Assembly (NCBI GenBank): GCA_038501625.1
Contig: JAZAYU010000061.1
Span: 3,832,303 to 3,896,302 of the forward strand
Reading direction: 5' to 3'
DNA length: 64,000 nucleotides
From: Corbicula japonica
Taxonomy: Eukaryota; Mollusca; Bivalvia; Venerida; Cyrenidae
The position numbers were made by a program, and so were the translations under genes. The notes under the pieces were generated by a model, which made no database searches, was not told where the DNA came from, and was given only the letters and a program-made list of their open reading frames with translations. Positions 11,701 through 26,700 of this stretch are shown piece by piece (the first letter of the stretch is position 1; every line of letters begins with the position of its first letter).

Positions 11701-14700
11701 AGAGTGCATTGACATTTAGATGGTGAACTGTGAAGATGATTGCTTGTTTCTTCAGAACTGCCTACACAATACAGAGGGTCCGCAGTGCCAGCTCTGTGCT
11801 GCTGGTTTCTATGGTGATGCTAGAGGAGGAACACCACAGGACTGTCTTCCATGCCCCTGTCCACTAACTGACAGATTAAATCAGTAAGTCATCAAATCAT
11901 ACCCCTGTTAACTGCTATTAACCCTTTCCTTTCCTCCATAGACGCACCTTTATTGCATGGGCTAACAGTTTAGATCCAGATCAGACGGCACATCCGTGCT
12001 GTCTGATCAGGATCTAAACTGTTCACTTTTAGATTCATTAGGTTATTTCTGACCAAAATGCGACCATTGAAGATCCTGATCAGACTTCACAGATGTGCCA
12101 GCTGATCTGGATCTACACTGGTGGCACATGTGTAAAAGGCGTATATATGGAGGAAAGGGTTAAAGTAATCTTAAACTAGCCATTTCAGCTGGGCTTTACC
12201 CTTTCCTCCATGGGATAAGGTTATCTGTGGGTGATCAGTGTAGATCCAGATCAGCCAGCACGTCAGTGCCTTTGATCAGGATCTTCACTCTTCTTTTTGA
12301 ATTATAAGGTTATTTCTGACTAAGAAGTGAACAGTAGATCCAGATCAGATGACAAGGCTATGCCAACTGATATAGTTAGACATTTTTCACACATGCGTTA
12401 AAACCTGTATATTTGGAGTGAAAGGTTAAGACTATATTCTGCTTTAATTATACCCCCACAAACTTGATTTCATTTGTTGTCATTAAAAATTACTTTTCTA
12501 GAATAATTATTAAAAAAGTTGATGTAAACAGAAGTTGTGTTTGTAAGTTGTTACACTAGTTGCTGTTTACAGATTCAGCCGCACTTGCTTCTTGGATACA
12601 GACAAGGATGTCACCTGTGCAAACTGCCCTGCTGGCTATGAGGGTCGCAGATGTGAGAGGTGTGCAAATGGTTATGTCGGGGATCCAATGATTCCTGGAA
12701 GCTCGTGCACCAAAGTCCCAGGTCTGTGCTGGCTACAATATCTTCTAGACATTTAGAATTTATTGATTGATTTGTCTCCAAACTTCTCTCACATATAGAC
12801 AATGCCGCCCGCTTATCTCAACTTTGGAAAAGTTGACATCTTGGGTAAAGGATAATATAAAATGCAGTTATCCATTTATATCATAAATCAGACTCTTTAT
12901 CCCATTTCAACCCAATTAGATCGAGATCAGCTTGCAATCTTTATAGTCTGATCAGGATATACCCTCATTTGTAGATTAATTAAGAGGTTTCAGACTAAGA
13001 AGTGAGGTAGTATACTGGGATGTATGTTGCTAGGTGCTGTTGCCATGGCAGCACTGTTTGAATTCCCAGTTTGAGCCTGTATCATTGACTCAGTAAAGGC
13101 TTCAGCTTGACAGTTCTTTTGCTAAAGATAGAACTCTAATTAGGTTAACTTGGCACATTTGTGTTGCAAGAATACCTGGAAATTATGCCCATCAGTACCC
13201 ACATAATATTATAATAGTCCTGTTTTCTGTTGCCCAGTCCCAGTGAAATTAACATAAATCCACAACAATAGAAACTAAGAAATTTTAAGGATTCTCTGAC
13301 ATAGTACTGGTAAATGTATATTTTGTACATGTTCTGTTTTTGAATGTTCAAATAACATGTCACTTAAAACCAGCATACCATGTTACATGTAGTATTTGAT
13401 ATCTAAACTTGAATCTTTGTTGTTGTGCTGTAGTTGATGATTACTGTGACCCAAGAGGAAGCCTGAATACCCGGCCAAACCCCCTCACCAGGAGATGTGA
13501 CTGTAGGGTAAGTAACAATTATATTATCACTCAGTTTGCTTTGTACCAAACCCTTTCTATGTGTACAGCAGATAGGTTATAAAATGTGGTTTTTGAAAAC
13601 TTGATTAAATTTACCTAACTTGTAACTACCTTCTTGTGTCTGGAATTTTCCTATGACCAGACTTTTGCACCGAGGTTTGTGTATTTTATCACAATGTCAT
13701 GTTATGTTACTTTATTGAAGCCATCATATTTTATTTACCAGTTTAAGAAGTGAAATTCAGCTAAGTCCTTTTTTCCATATATATGCCATTATAAAATGGA
13801 TGACCAGTTTAGATCCAGATCAGTCAGCACATTTGTTCAGGATCTACAGTGTTCACCTCCAGGCCTGAAATAAAATAACAAAAATAAAGTGAGTAGTTAA
13901 GATTCAGATGAGCCAGCAGTGATGTGCCAGCTGATCTTGATCAAAACTGTTGGGTCATGCAATAAAAGCGTCATCTATGAAGTAAAGGGCTAACATAGTT
14001 TTCTTTATTTCAGGAAAATGTATATGGTGAACGGTGTGACACTTGCAAGGCAAACACGTTTTATTTGAGCAGTAACTACGAGCTGGGCTGTGTACGTTGT
14101 TTCTGTATGGGCGTGTCAAGTTCGTGTCAAAGCACAACATGGAATAGAGCTCAGGTAAATATTGAAAATAGCATGGGCTTTGTACCATTCATTTGGTTTA
14201 TTATTTCTCACATAATCCATTTTTATTGAGGAGGCATGGCATATACTGCCCAATATTAATTTGTTTCATCAGGGATCCCAGGTTGGTTTTTAATGACATC
14301 ACAGTGTAGGACAGTTCAGTAAAGTGTAGTAATAACATCAGTAACATCTGAACTCAGTTTCCAAGGTCTGGCAGTATCAGTATGTTTAACAAATAATGTA
14401 TTATAACGGTAAATACTGACATATTAGCATCATGTTTTATGTTATTTAGAGGTAAGGCCAGAGAAAACAATATTTTAGATTCTCATCCCCGCCCGCCCCT
14501 GTCCAAAACCACCCGCCCCAAAAAAATTTATTGGTAAAAAAAATCGAAACATATTCTGTTCCGTACAGAACGGATTTTAGACCATCCCGAAATACCTTCT
14601 TCGTTAATACAAAATAAAAATTAAAAAGTGCCCACCCGCCCCTTTTTTTCCCTAAATCCGGATGAGAATCTAATAATTTATTTTCTCTGGCCTAACTGTT

Positions 14701-17700
14701 GTAAACTGAAACTTCCTTTACTTAACAGGTTGGAGTTTCCTTCACAAGGGATGATGCTGGTGTAAAAATAGCAGACATGAACGGTAATGTTTTGCAAGAT
14801 GCACGTCTTACCCCAGACATCAACAACAGAGAGCTGATCTACAGAACAAGGGACGTCAATGAGGACACACTGTACTGGTCTCTGCCATCTAACTTCCTTG
14901 GTGACAAAATAACAGCTTACGGCGGCTCACTTAGATTTACCATCCGATACAGCTCCAGACAGGGTCAGGCCATCAGCCAGGCCGAGCCAATCGTCAAGTT
15001 GTCTGTAAGAAACAATGTCTTCTACATGGCTTCTATTTAAATCTTATCATTTCATGAGCAGAAATAATATTAAAGTTCAGTTTTGTTTAACCCTTTTCTC
15101 CATAAATACCCATTTACGCTTGTGCGACTAGTGTAGATTCAGATCAGCCGGCACATCAATGCTGTCTGATCAGGATCTGCACTGGTTGCATTTTGGTCAG
15201 AAATAACCTATTGAATAAAAAAGCTTACAGTGCAGATCCTGATCAGATGGCACAGATGTGCCAGCTGATCTGGATCTACACTGTTCGCCTAAGCAATAAA
15301 GGTGTTTCCGTGGAGGAAAGGGTTAACAGACAAACTAATATCAAGGAGTTTCCATAGTAGATCATACTTGTACAGTAAGGAAATAATGATAGTGCTGTAT
15401 TTTTGAATACAACCATCAAATCTGCAAAGAGAAAACCTCTCTTGATCCAGTATTTGACACCAGTCCCAAAGACCTGTATTTTTCTTAGCCAATGTATTAT
15501 GTCCACAACTTCTAACTGAGCAACAGTTTGGCATACCACAACCAAACATGGAATAGAGATTGGACATATGGTCATGTGACTTGATTTGGAGAGTGCTAAC
15601 TTGCAGATAAGATGCTTTAGTTCAAATGTAGAGGTCAGGGTTATGTTCAAATTAAGATTGGTTACCCATTAGAAACTGATAAAATAATGGACCAACAGCC
15701 AATATTGTATGTATTAAGATTTGTTAATGATCAGTGCAGGTCCAGTCATCTCTCATAACATAGGCATATATGGCCTCTTAGACAATGCTGATTTTACCCA
15801 TGAATGATAAAACTTGCTTTTGATCTGGTCCCAAGGTTATAAAAATGAGATTTGAAACCAGTCTCAAATCTCAAGCATCTGATTGGCTGAAATGGCGACT
15901 GGTCGCCATTTCAGCCAATCAGATGCGTGAGATTTAAGACTGGTTTTCATGCTCAGTTTTATAACCTACAGCCCAGACATTTATTTTATTGAACTTACTG
16001 TATTATGTGAATATTTGAAGAGAAATTACTGACTTTTTAATTCTTTTGTTTTGATTTTGATGGAAATATTTTAATGCATGATAGTAATATATTGGGTCAC
16101 ATTTTGATGAGGTACTGTTGTAACATTATACTGTTTCAATGTTTCGAGTGTATGATATTTCAGGGCAATGACATCATATTGGTGCACAGATCCCGTCAAA
16201 ATTTCCAGCCGAACAGACCACAGGCTGTCAGCATCATGATGTATGAGGTAAGGCTGGTTTTTCATCCAAGTTGTTTACAGTATTTCATATTTTTCTCAGG
16301 TAATCCAATGAAATAAGAGGAAAATGTGAAGACTTGTATTGTTACTGGCAATTCCAAAATCAGACAGTTGCACTGATATACCTCCTCCACTGCCCCCACC
16401 CAGTCCCTTTAAGATCTTTCATTGAGAGAAGTGTCATTCCTTCACTTTCCATGACCAATATTTTTACAAATGTTGACATTGCCTTTTCTAAGACATTGGT
16501 ATAGTAGGTTTTGCTAGAATTTGCATAACATTTAAAGAATCAGAGATTTAGTCTTAGATCCTATGGTTCTTGTTTCAGCCAAGTCTAAACCACTAGAAAT
16601 CAAGTCTTACCCAAAAGAAAGTTAAATGTGATGATTTAGAAGATGCTGTGTTTATTATATTAAATTATTTTATTTCCCATGATTAATTACGTAGATATTA
16701 GAATGTGAAGCTTGTTATTTCAATTACAGCAAAACTGGGTGCGAGTAGACGGACAGCCTGCCACAAGAGAGCACTTGCTGATGGCGCTAGCTGACCTTGA
16801 CTCGATCCTCATCAGAGCTACCTTTGAAAAGCCCCAAGTGGATACTGGGTAATATGGGTATTATAACACATTCAGTTAACTGTTATCTGCTAACAGATTA
16901 CACCAACTCCTTTATTATTTAAATAACTTGAACTTGGTAACATGGGCTGAAGGTTATAAAGCTGAGATTGCAAACCAGTGTCAAATCTCAAGGATCTGAT
17001 TGGCTGAAATGGCGACTGTTGCTTGAGATTTGAGACTGGTTTCCATGATCAGTTTTATAACCTTGGGCAATGTTGTTTAAGATGATTATCTTGAATTTTG
17101 GTAGGTAAAGGTGTTAAGAGATGATCACATAGAACATAAAAAGTTTTACTGTTTTGGCTAATGAAATTAAACTGGTTGTTGTTAACCCTTTCCTCCATAG
17201 ATACACCTTTTTTTACATGGGCGAACAGTTTCCATCCGTGCCTTCTGATCAGGATCTTAACTGTTGGCTATTTGATTTGTTAGGTTATTTCTGACCAAAA
17301 TGTGACCAGTGCAGATCCTGATCAGACGGTACGGATGTGCCGGCTGATCTGGTTCTACACTGGTTGCACATGCGTAAAATGCGTATATATGGAGGAAATG
17401 GTTAAGATGCTTAGAAAATATAAGAATGTTATATTTTAGTCTCCGAGATGTGACACTTGACATTGCTGAGAGCCGTCAGACAAGACAAGATCGTGCCTAC
17501 GCTGTTGAGAGTTGTCAGTGTCCTGTGGGATATCGAGGCTTGTCTTGTGAGGACTGTGACACAGGCTACACCCGATCAGGTGGCGGTCTCTACCTGGGGC
17601 TCTGTGAGCCATGCAAGTGTAACGGGCACTCCAGTGAGTGTGATCCTGAGACTGGTGTATGCAGGGTAAGTCTATTTTACCATCCTGTAAATAAAGGTGG

Positions 17701-20700
17701 TGACAACAATCAAGACAGTACAGTTTTAAAAGATTTTGAAACATGCATTGTACTGCAGAATGTGTAGTATCTGTCACAGATGTGAACCTTATAACACTGC
17801 TTTTATTCCTGCTTTATACTTCACTACAGTAAAACCTCCAATAAAGACCAGCCTGGAATTAAGATCACCCCTATAATAAGACCAGGTCCCTTGGTTATAA
17901 AACTGAGAATGGAAACCAGTCTCAAATCTCAAGCATCTGATTGGCTGAAATGGCGACTGGTCGCCATTTCAGCCAATCAGATGCTTGAGATTTGAGACTG
18001 GCTTCCAAGCTCAGTTTTATAACCTTGGAGCCATGACTTCAACCATCCCACTATTAATACCACTTTTTTCCAGTCCCAGAGATGGTCTTAATAGAGGGGT
18101 CTCGCTGTACTTTTTTATTGATCCCTTACACATTACAGTGACAAAGAATTTTAAAAAGTGTAAACTTTTACTGATGATCTACTTCTTTATTGTGAACATT
18201 TGTTTCCAAGTGAGCTGCAGTATGTAAACATGAACTTGAACGTTTTATTCTGTTACAGAACTGTCAGCACAACACAGAGGGAGACAGCTGTGAAAAGTGT
18301 GCTGTTGGTTACTATGGTGATGCAACCCGAGGTCGGTCCGATGATTGCCAGAAATGTCCATGTCCCCTTACAGAAGCTCCGAACCAGTATGTTATTAGTT
18401 ATTTAAGAAAGATATTTTCTAATGTTTTTAAATGTTGTATCTTGTTTCAGATAAATAACCAAAAAACGTATAAGTGATAAATTACAAAAAAAGTTTTAGT
18501 GATAAAAAAAAAACAAAAAAAAAAAGATTTACTGCAAGTATTGAAAATATTAGTATTCACAAGAAAACACATGTTGTTAAATGTGCAAAACAGCACTTGC
18601 CGAAATACTTAATAAAAGCTTTGGATCTTGATTTTCTCTAAAGATCTGTTGGCATTGAGCAAACATGTGTTCACGTTTTGCTCCATGGAAACAGCTTATA
18701 TCTCCTTTGTGACCAATGTATACCGATCAAGATCATCCTTCTTGTACTTGCAGTCAGATCAGGATCTACACTGTTTACTATTTGATCTTTTTGATTATTT
18801 CTGAACAAAACAGCTGCAGTGTGGATTCAGATCAGACTGCAGGGATGTGCAGGCCGATCGGGATCTTCAAACATGGGGAAAAGGGATAGGGTGACCTAAT
18901 TCTGTAAAATGTTAACTTGTAGGTTTAGTCCAACGTGTATACTGGACCGAGATGGTCAGGTGACCTGTACTGCATGCCCTGCTGGACACACTGGACGCAA
19001 GTGTGAAACGTAAGAAAACTTAATTTCTCTTTTGTGTATTAAACATTTAATTTCAGTTCAAAAAAATATCCTACAATTATGAAATTTGTTTATAAACAAA
19101 AACATTTATATTTATAAGTTACCCCCATAATTGGGAATTTAGATTTCAATTTTGAAAAAAAAAGTTTGTGTTGGCATTACCAATTGGGCCTTAAAATTAC
19201 TAATCTTTGCGAACCTCTGTAAATGTTTTTTAGTAATGATTCATTGTTGTGTGCAAATGGTTAATGTGATACTTATTGCGGGTGTGTAATTGGTTATTTA
19301 CGTATGTTACTAGTAACTTAAGTGTATATTGCAGTTGTTTAATTGATAACTTTGATGTATATTTGTAGATGTATAACAGGATACTCCGGTAATCCCCTCA
19401 AAGTTGGAGATTACTGTAAGGTCGGCCCAGTGGTCGACTGTGACTGTGATACCAGAGGCATTGTTCCCAACACGCAGTGTGACGAGACTTCACTGCAATG
19501 CCAGTGCAAGGTATTTACATCTTATATCTCATTTCTCTAAAAGGAATAATGTTCAGTTGTGTGTTTCAGGGTAATCTTTTCCCCCTCAAAGTGGGACACA
19601 TATAGAGATTCACATGCCGATACCTCCATCTATACATCTACATCCGCACATCCTACAAACCTTAGAGCGCTAACTCCTCATTTTCTATGAGGAGGATTTC
19701 TTGTTGGTCGCAAAGAAAATATTTTTCCTGCAATCAAGTTATGGCTTTGTTAATTTCAGTAATAAACTTTTGTGATATGAACTTCTCATTTACTATGTGG
19801 TGGATAATATTTGAGTGTGTTTTGCAGCCTTATGTGCAGGGTCGTCGATGTGCTCGATGCCGAGAGGGTCATTTCTACCTGGAGGCGAACAACCCACAGG
19901 GCTGCCTGACGTGTTTCTGCTCGGGAATCACCAACCAGTGTACCAGCTCCAACTACTACAGAGATGCTGTACGTTCACCTTTTTACATGTCTGATCTGAT
20001 CTGTTTGCAAAGAGCAAAATGTATCCTATCCTGATTTCTTCTACATGAGCTAATTAGTGCTGTCATTTGAAATCTGTAATCATATTATCACAATTCAACT
20101 GTTTAGAAGCTTACTTTGTACGTCATACAACTCTCCTTTTTATGCTTTCTAGTGATTTATAGATTTTTCTTGGTGAGCTATAAGTGTTTGTGTAGCTGAC
20201 ATCTTCATGTGACATAGTAACTCAAACACTTTGGTATCATTTCTTGCAGTGTTGGTCTGTCAGAATCACAAATTGTGCATTGAAAACAAAATCTAACAGA
20301 ACTTTTTTGTATCGGTGCTAGATATATTTAATGTAATTTCACTGGTTATACCACTAATGAATATGTTCTGGTGCCCACTTCCTGTATATATTTCTATCTT
20401 GCATGTGAAAACATTTTCTTTGAATAACTTGGGTTCAGAGCCATGCAGTGTTACTGTCTTTACATAGGAATAGAATTTTAAAACACTTCGAGTTTAACAA
20501 TAGAGAAAATTGTTGTTGTTGTTTTTAGCTGCGACCTCAGTTAGGATCTGACGGCACCCACAACTTTGTTTTGATGAACAGAAGAATGAACAACATCGTC
20601 AGCGATGGCTTTGTTGTTGATGCCGTACGTAACCAGGTCACCTACAACCGGTTTGAGGGAGTTCAGCAGGAGCGCGAGAGTCTGTTCTTCCAGTTACCTG

Positions 20701-23700
20701 CAAAGTTCCGTGGAGATCGGGTCACATCTTATGGAGGCTATCTGAGATTTACCCTGGAGTACACGGCCAGACCTGAAGGCAGGATGTACAGAGATGTGGA
20801 CCTAGAAATCATTGTAAGCAGCTGTAGAAAGCATGCAGTATAAAACATATGAGTTTGCATTAATATGATGAAATAGAAGCAGACATTGTTAGTTATTAGG
20901 TCATTGAGGAAGGTGTAATGACAGTGAGTAGTAAGGGTTTTTCATGACAATAAACTAGAATAATGTTCCCTTTCTTGTTGAAATATTTCTGAAAGTGGTT
21001 TTTTCGTCCAAGATCATAAAATGAGACTCCACATTTAGTTTTATGATCTTAGGTTTTATCTCAAATTATTCTCATTATTGTTTCATAGTGCTGGTCAGTC
21101 GTTGATGTTATACTACCCAAACCGTTGCTAGTTAGGGTCTTGTATCTTTACCTCTGATGATTCTCTTTGATGTTTCAGAGTGCTGGTCAGTCATTGAGGT
21201 TATACTACTTGTTTGAGCCTGCACTACAGGAGGGAAGATCCCAGACGTATGAGATCCTTCTAAGAGAGGTTCGTCAACTCTAAATATTTCTTTTTTCTCA
21301 GTCATTAATCTTTTGAACTTGTGCAATTGTAAGTCTAAGCCAGTACATTTCTTGTTCACGTGAAGTTTTTGCAGACTTTTATTGAATAGCCATCAGGATA
21401 GACCCTTAACAGACTGTTCAGGCTAATTTGGACTTGCACTGGTGGCAGATGTAATATAAGAGTTGCTTAACAATGGGATCAAATAATGCTGAACATCACT
21501 GTTATATGGTGCTTACAATGACACCTAATGACTGTGTCTTGGCTTGAACTATACAGTACCATGTATTAGTGGTTTGTGAAAAGTGGCAGAAGCATGCTAC
21601 ATCTGATGATGCTTAAACCAGCAACCTGTGGATCAGGAGCCTGCTGGGATATCTGGAGCACCCTTGTTTATGTTAGATTCAGGTTGATGTACTTTTGTAG
21701 GAATCGAGTTTTTAGATATATTATGTTTTTAATAATCATTGGAATAAAATAATCTTAAAATGTTTTTGTAATGTAAATGAATGTAATAAAATCTCAATTT
21801 TAGGTGAAAAATGTTAAAAGCTAATTATCAGTAATCAAATTTTTAGCATTCTAAAGCGAAAATTGAGATATCACACGGCATATAAATCAACTAGCCAAAC
21901 TTTGATTTTTCAAACTGATGATAACTCATAATAAGTTTTTCTGAGGCCAAACAAGTTATAAACTTTTATGTTTGATGTATATTGAATGACTTTAATGGTT
22001 TGTGTTTTTTACTTCAAAATGTATAGAGCTCATTCAGTGATCTGAGAAGTAACACAGCCCCAACGCGAGAGACGTTCATGACCATACTGTCTAACATAGA
22101 GGGTATCCTGATCCGCGCCACCTACCACCAGAACATGGCCTCCGTCACCCTGAGAGACGTCAGCATGGACACTGCTGTAGCCACACCTACAAGTAAGTTG
22201 CTGAATCTAGTGGTGGTCGTTAGTGGAGTATCTGGCAAGTTTAGGCTTTACTACATATATACGCGTTTTTACACATGTGTGACCAGTGTAGATCCAGATC
22301 AGTCGGCACATCTGTGCTGTCTGATCAGAATCTGCACTGGTTGCATTTTGCTCAGAAATATCCTAATAAATCAAAAAGGGAACAGTGCAGATCCTAATCA
22401 GATGGCATGGATGTGCCGGCTGATCTGGATCTACATTGTTTGCCATGCCATAAAAATGTGTATATGGAGGAAATGGTTAATGCTTTATTCCATGTATGGA
22501 GTATCTGGCAAGTTAATGCTTTATTCCATGTATGGAGTATCTGGCAAGTTAATGCTTTATTCCATGTATGGAGTATCTGGCAAGTTAATGCTTTATTCCA
22601 TGTATGGAGTATCTGGCAAGTTAATGCTTTATTCCATGTATGGAGTATCTGGCAAGTTAATGCTTTATTCCATGTATGGAGTATCTGGCAAGTTAATGCT
22701 TTATTCCATGTGTACAGCTTATATCCAATGAATTACAAGGGAAGATCCATATCTGCATATCTATCCATTTACTTTAAATTTCAAAGGAACAAGTTATTTC
22801 TTTTTATATGACCTTATGAAAAATGGCACATATTATGGGAAATAACTTGAGTAATACTTCTCCAATCTTCTTCAAACTAGGTCAGAATGTTAATGGCCAT
22901 AAAAGCTCGATTAGGTTTGATAACCATACAGATTGCCCTGGTAACTGGGGTTTTCACCTTTTCATTACCGATTGTTGACCACTTTCTGCTCTCTAGCTTG
23001 GAAAGCCTTCACCAATCTTCACCAAACTTGGTTAAATGTTTATGGCTATAATATCTCAATCAAGTTTGATGACCAGCCAGAAGGCACTGAAGTTATTGCC
23101 CTTTACTTTTCTGATTTTTTTACAAAGTACCTCTTCACATGCAGTGAATGACACCTAATGCCCTTAAAGTTATCCTTATAACTTTGGTTTCAGACTGTGA
23201 AAGTCTGTCAAGCAAACAAGTTGAGATCCTGATCAGACGGCACGGATTTGCGGGCTGATCTGGATCTAAACTGTTTGCCCATGCAATAAAGGTGTATCTA
23301 TGGAGGAAAGGGTTAAAGCCGTTTACAGTGATGGTGCAAACATTCAGATATTTAGTAGAAATCCTATGCTGTATTTGGCATGCTGTTTTACAGATCTTGG
23401 TGGAGCTCCTATGGTTGAGGACTGTCGCTGCCCAGAGGGATACACGGGTCTCTCGTGCCAGAGGTGTGCCCAGGGATACCTGCGGGTCTCCGATGGACGT
23501 GGAGGTGTGGGTCGCTGTGTCAGGTGTAACTGTAATGGACACGCCACCTCCTGCGATCCTGAATCAGGACGCTGTTTGGTAATTGATTTCTTTCTTGAAT
23601 GAAACCTCATTTTTATGCCCCCACAAAGAGTACAGGGCAGTTGAATATATTTGTCTATCCATACATGTGTTGTACATTCTAAAAAACATGTTTGTCAAAA

Positions 23701-26700
23701 TCTTCATTTAAGAACTGGCAGATTTATTTCAAACTTGTAGTCAGCATGACATGATGTTTAAGGAATAAAAATTATGTGGCTTATATTCAATGTGTGGGCA
23801 TAAGTATCCTGTGGATACAGGTATAGTTACTAAAAGTGGAAAAAAAACATAAATAGGAAACATGACCGTTAGTCTGCCACCATTTTACTTTATTTCATTA
23901 CATTTGTGTAATTCCACCTTTGATGTGTAAGTAAGTGAAGTGAATAGAATTTAAATGAATTGAACTGAATATTGCAGGAATGCCAGGATAACACGGAGGG
24001 AGATCGCTGTGAGAGATGTAAGGCTGGTTTCTATGGTGATGCCACTTCTGGAACCCGCAATGACTGCCGACCATGCCCATGTCCACTCACCGTAGCACCT
24101 AATCAGTAAGGCAAACTCATTCCTTATTTCATTTTGAATTAACCCTTTCCTCCATATATACACCTTTTTACGCATGTGCGACCAGTGTAGATCCAGATCA
24201 GATGGAACATCCGTGCCGTCTGATCAGGACTTGCACTGGTAGCATTTAGGTCAGAAATAACCTAATGAATCAAAAAGCAAACAGTTAAGATCCTGATTAG
24301 ATGGCATGGATGTGCCTGCTGATCTGGATCTAAACTTTTCGCCCACACAATAAAGTTGTGTCTATGGAGTAAAGGGTGAATGAACCTCTGTGTTTAACTC
24401 TTTTTTTTTGTTTTAAAAATTAATTATGTCCTACCTCAGGTACTAGAATCCATGCCTTGCTATTAATTACAACATTATAATTGACTTCTTTTTCTTTTCT
24501 GTTGTGGTAAAGCTGAAATGATGAATTATGTTTGACTAAAGTTAGAACATTTATAACAAAAAAGGAGTTTATTATAGGGATAGTAATTATATTACAGGTT
24601 CTCACCAACATGTTTACTGGCAGAGGACAATCAAGTGACATGTGATCGATGTCCTACTGGCTATACTGGCAGACAGTGTCAGATGTAAGTTGCTAAATCA
24701 AGAAATATACCGTCATTGTCTGAATATAAGCCGCACTTTTTTTCCAGAATTTGGCAGTAAAAAGTTGGGGGTGCGGCTAATGCACAGGTTAAGCTGCTTA
24801 TACATTGCATTAAGCCATTTTTATCTGTTCCATCAGGTTTAGGAGGGTGCGGCTTATACATGAATGCGGCTTATATTCGAACAATGACGGTACATGTAAT
24901 TCAATACAATTACATGTGATGCACCATAAAAAAATGGGGTTAAAGACTTACAGTTCATGCAGATCCTGAACACATAGCAGACTTAAACCATCCAGAAGGA
25001 CCCAAACCATATTAAGAAGCATATTGGCCTCCAGTTAACAAGGTTTATGTTTTTCAGCTGATTTTTTGCAAGTTGGATGCCTTTTCATAAGTCTTGTGGA
25101 TAGTGCCATGGGGTACCCTTCCATGAGTCTTGAAGTTTGGTGCAACTTCGAGTTGCCATCATTTTTTCTTTATATTTCATATTACATATATTTTAGCAGA
25201 ATATAAAGTTAGGCCACAGATTCATTATAGAAAATTGTTCTTAAATGTAATAACCCAACTCTGAGAACATACAATATTGTAAAAGCTGTAAACACATTTA
25301 CTTCATATATGAGCTATTTTAACCCTTTCCTGTATAGATACACCTTTATTGCTAAGGTGTCTGATCAGGATCTAAACTGTTCACTTTTTGATTCACTAGG
25401 TTATTTCTGACCGAAATGTGACCTGTGCAGATCCTGATCAGATGGCACAGATGTGCCGGCTGATCTGGATCTACACTGGTTGCACATGCATAAAAATGCC
25501 TATTTATGAAGGAACGGGTTAAAATTTAACATACAAATTTAGTATATATAAGACTTTATTGGTTGTTTCTCATTATGTAGATGTGCAGAGGGTTACACTG
25601 GAGAGCCTACCCAGCCAGGTGGCTCATGTACACGCAGTGATATTGATAAGAGACCACAAGTGGTTGTCTCCCCTGTTAGAGTTGAGGAACCAGAGGGTTC
25701 AACGGCTGTGTTCCAGGTATAGTATCACATTATAACTTTTAAAAAAAACAGGTCCCAAGGTTATAAAACTGAGAATGGAAACCAGTCTCAAATCTCAAGG
25801 ATCTGATTGGCTGAAACGGCGACTGGTCCCCATTTCAGCCAATCAGATGCTTGAGATTTGAGACTGGTTTCCATTCTCAATTTTATAATCTTCAGCCAAG
25901 GAATTCTTCAGAATGCTTAACAAGATGAAATTGTAGTGTGTAATTAATACCATATCTCATATTGTCATTTAAAGAAAATAAATGTAGGCTACTATGTACT
26001 TGTTATTAAAAAATAACTATAATTCTTTTTGATCTGTTAGTGTCAAGTTAGTGGGGAACCACCCTTCAATGTGGTCTGGAGTCGCCTAGACCGACGTCCA
26101 TTACCAGACCGTGCCACAGTGAGTCCTCAGTACTCTCTGACCCTGAGGAACCTGGAGCGGGATGACACTGGTCGATACATCTGTACAGCAACCAACAGAT
26201 ACGGTGTTACCAGGAAGGAGACCGAGCTCAAGGTCATATTTGGTAAGCTCAAACATTCTTAACCCTTTACTCCATGGGATATGGATGGTATACTGTGTGC
26301 GAACAATGTAGATCCAGGTCCCATGGTTATAAAGCTGAGCATGGAAACCAGTCTCAAATCTCAAGCATCTGATTGGCTGAAATGGCGACTGGTCGCCATT
26401 TCAGCCAATCAGATGCTTGAGATTTGAGACTGGTTTCCAAACTCAGCTTTATAACCTTCAGCCCTGATCAGCACATTTGTGCCATCTGATCAGGATCTAC
26501 ACTGTTCTCCTTTGATTCATTATGTTTTTCTGACCATTAAGGGACCAGTGTAGATCCAGATCAGTCAGCTTAGTATGCCAATGGCTGATCTGGATCTACA
26601 CTGGTCACATAAGACCCATTAAAAGGGAGTTAATGGTAGGGAGTTAACATGTATGCACTACCTGCATACATGTTAGATATGTTAGTTAAATTGACTGTTT

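Noticed and set aside
17828..17886. Gene fragment at AAAACCTCCAATAAAGACC and the similar 34250-34330
   Set aside because: The two look like copies of a dispersed non-coding repeat; no open frame or splice site supports a gene.
22078..22811. Two long ORFs with repeating peptides
   Set aside because: They run through a MITE and a 36-bp tandem array; only 22078-22192 belongs to a real exon.
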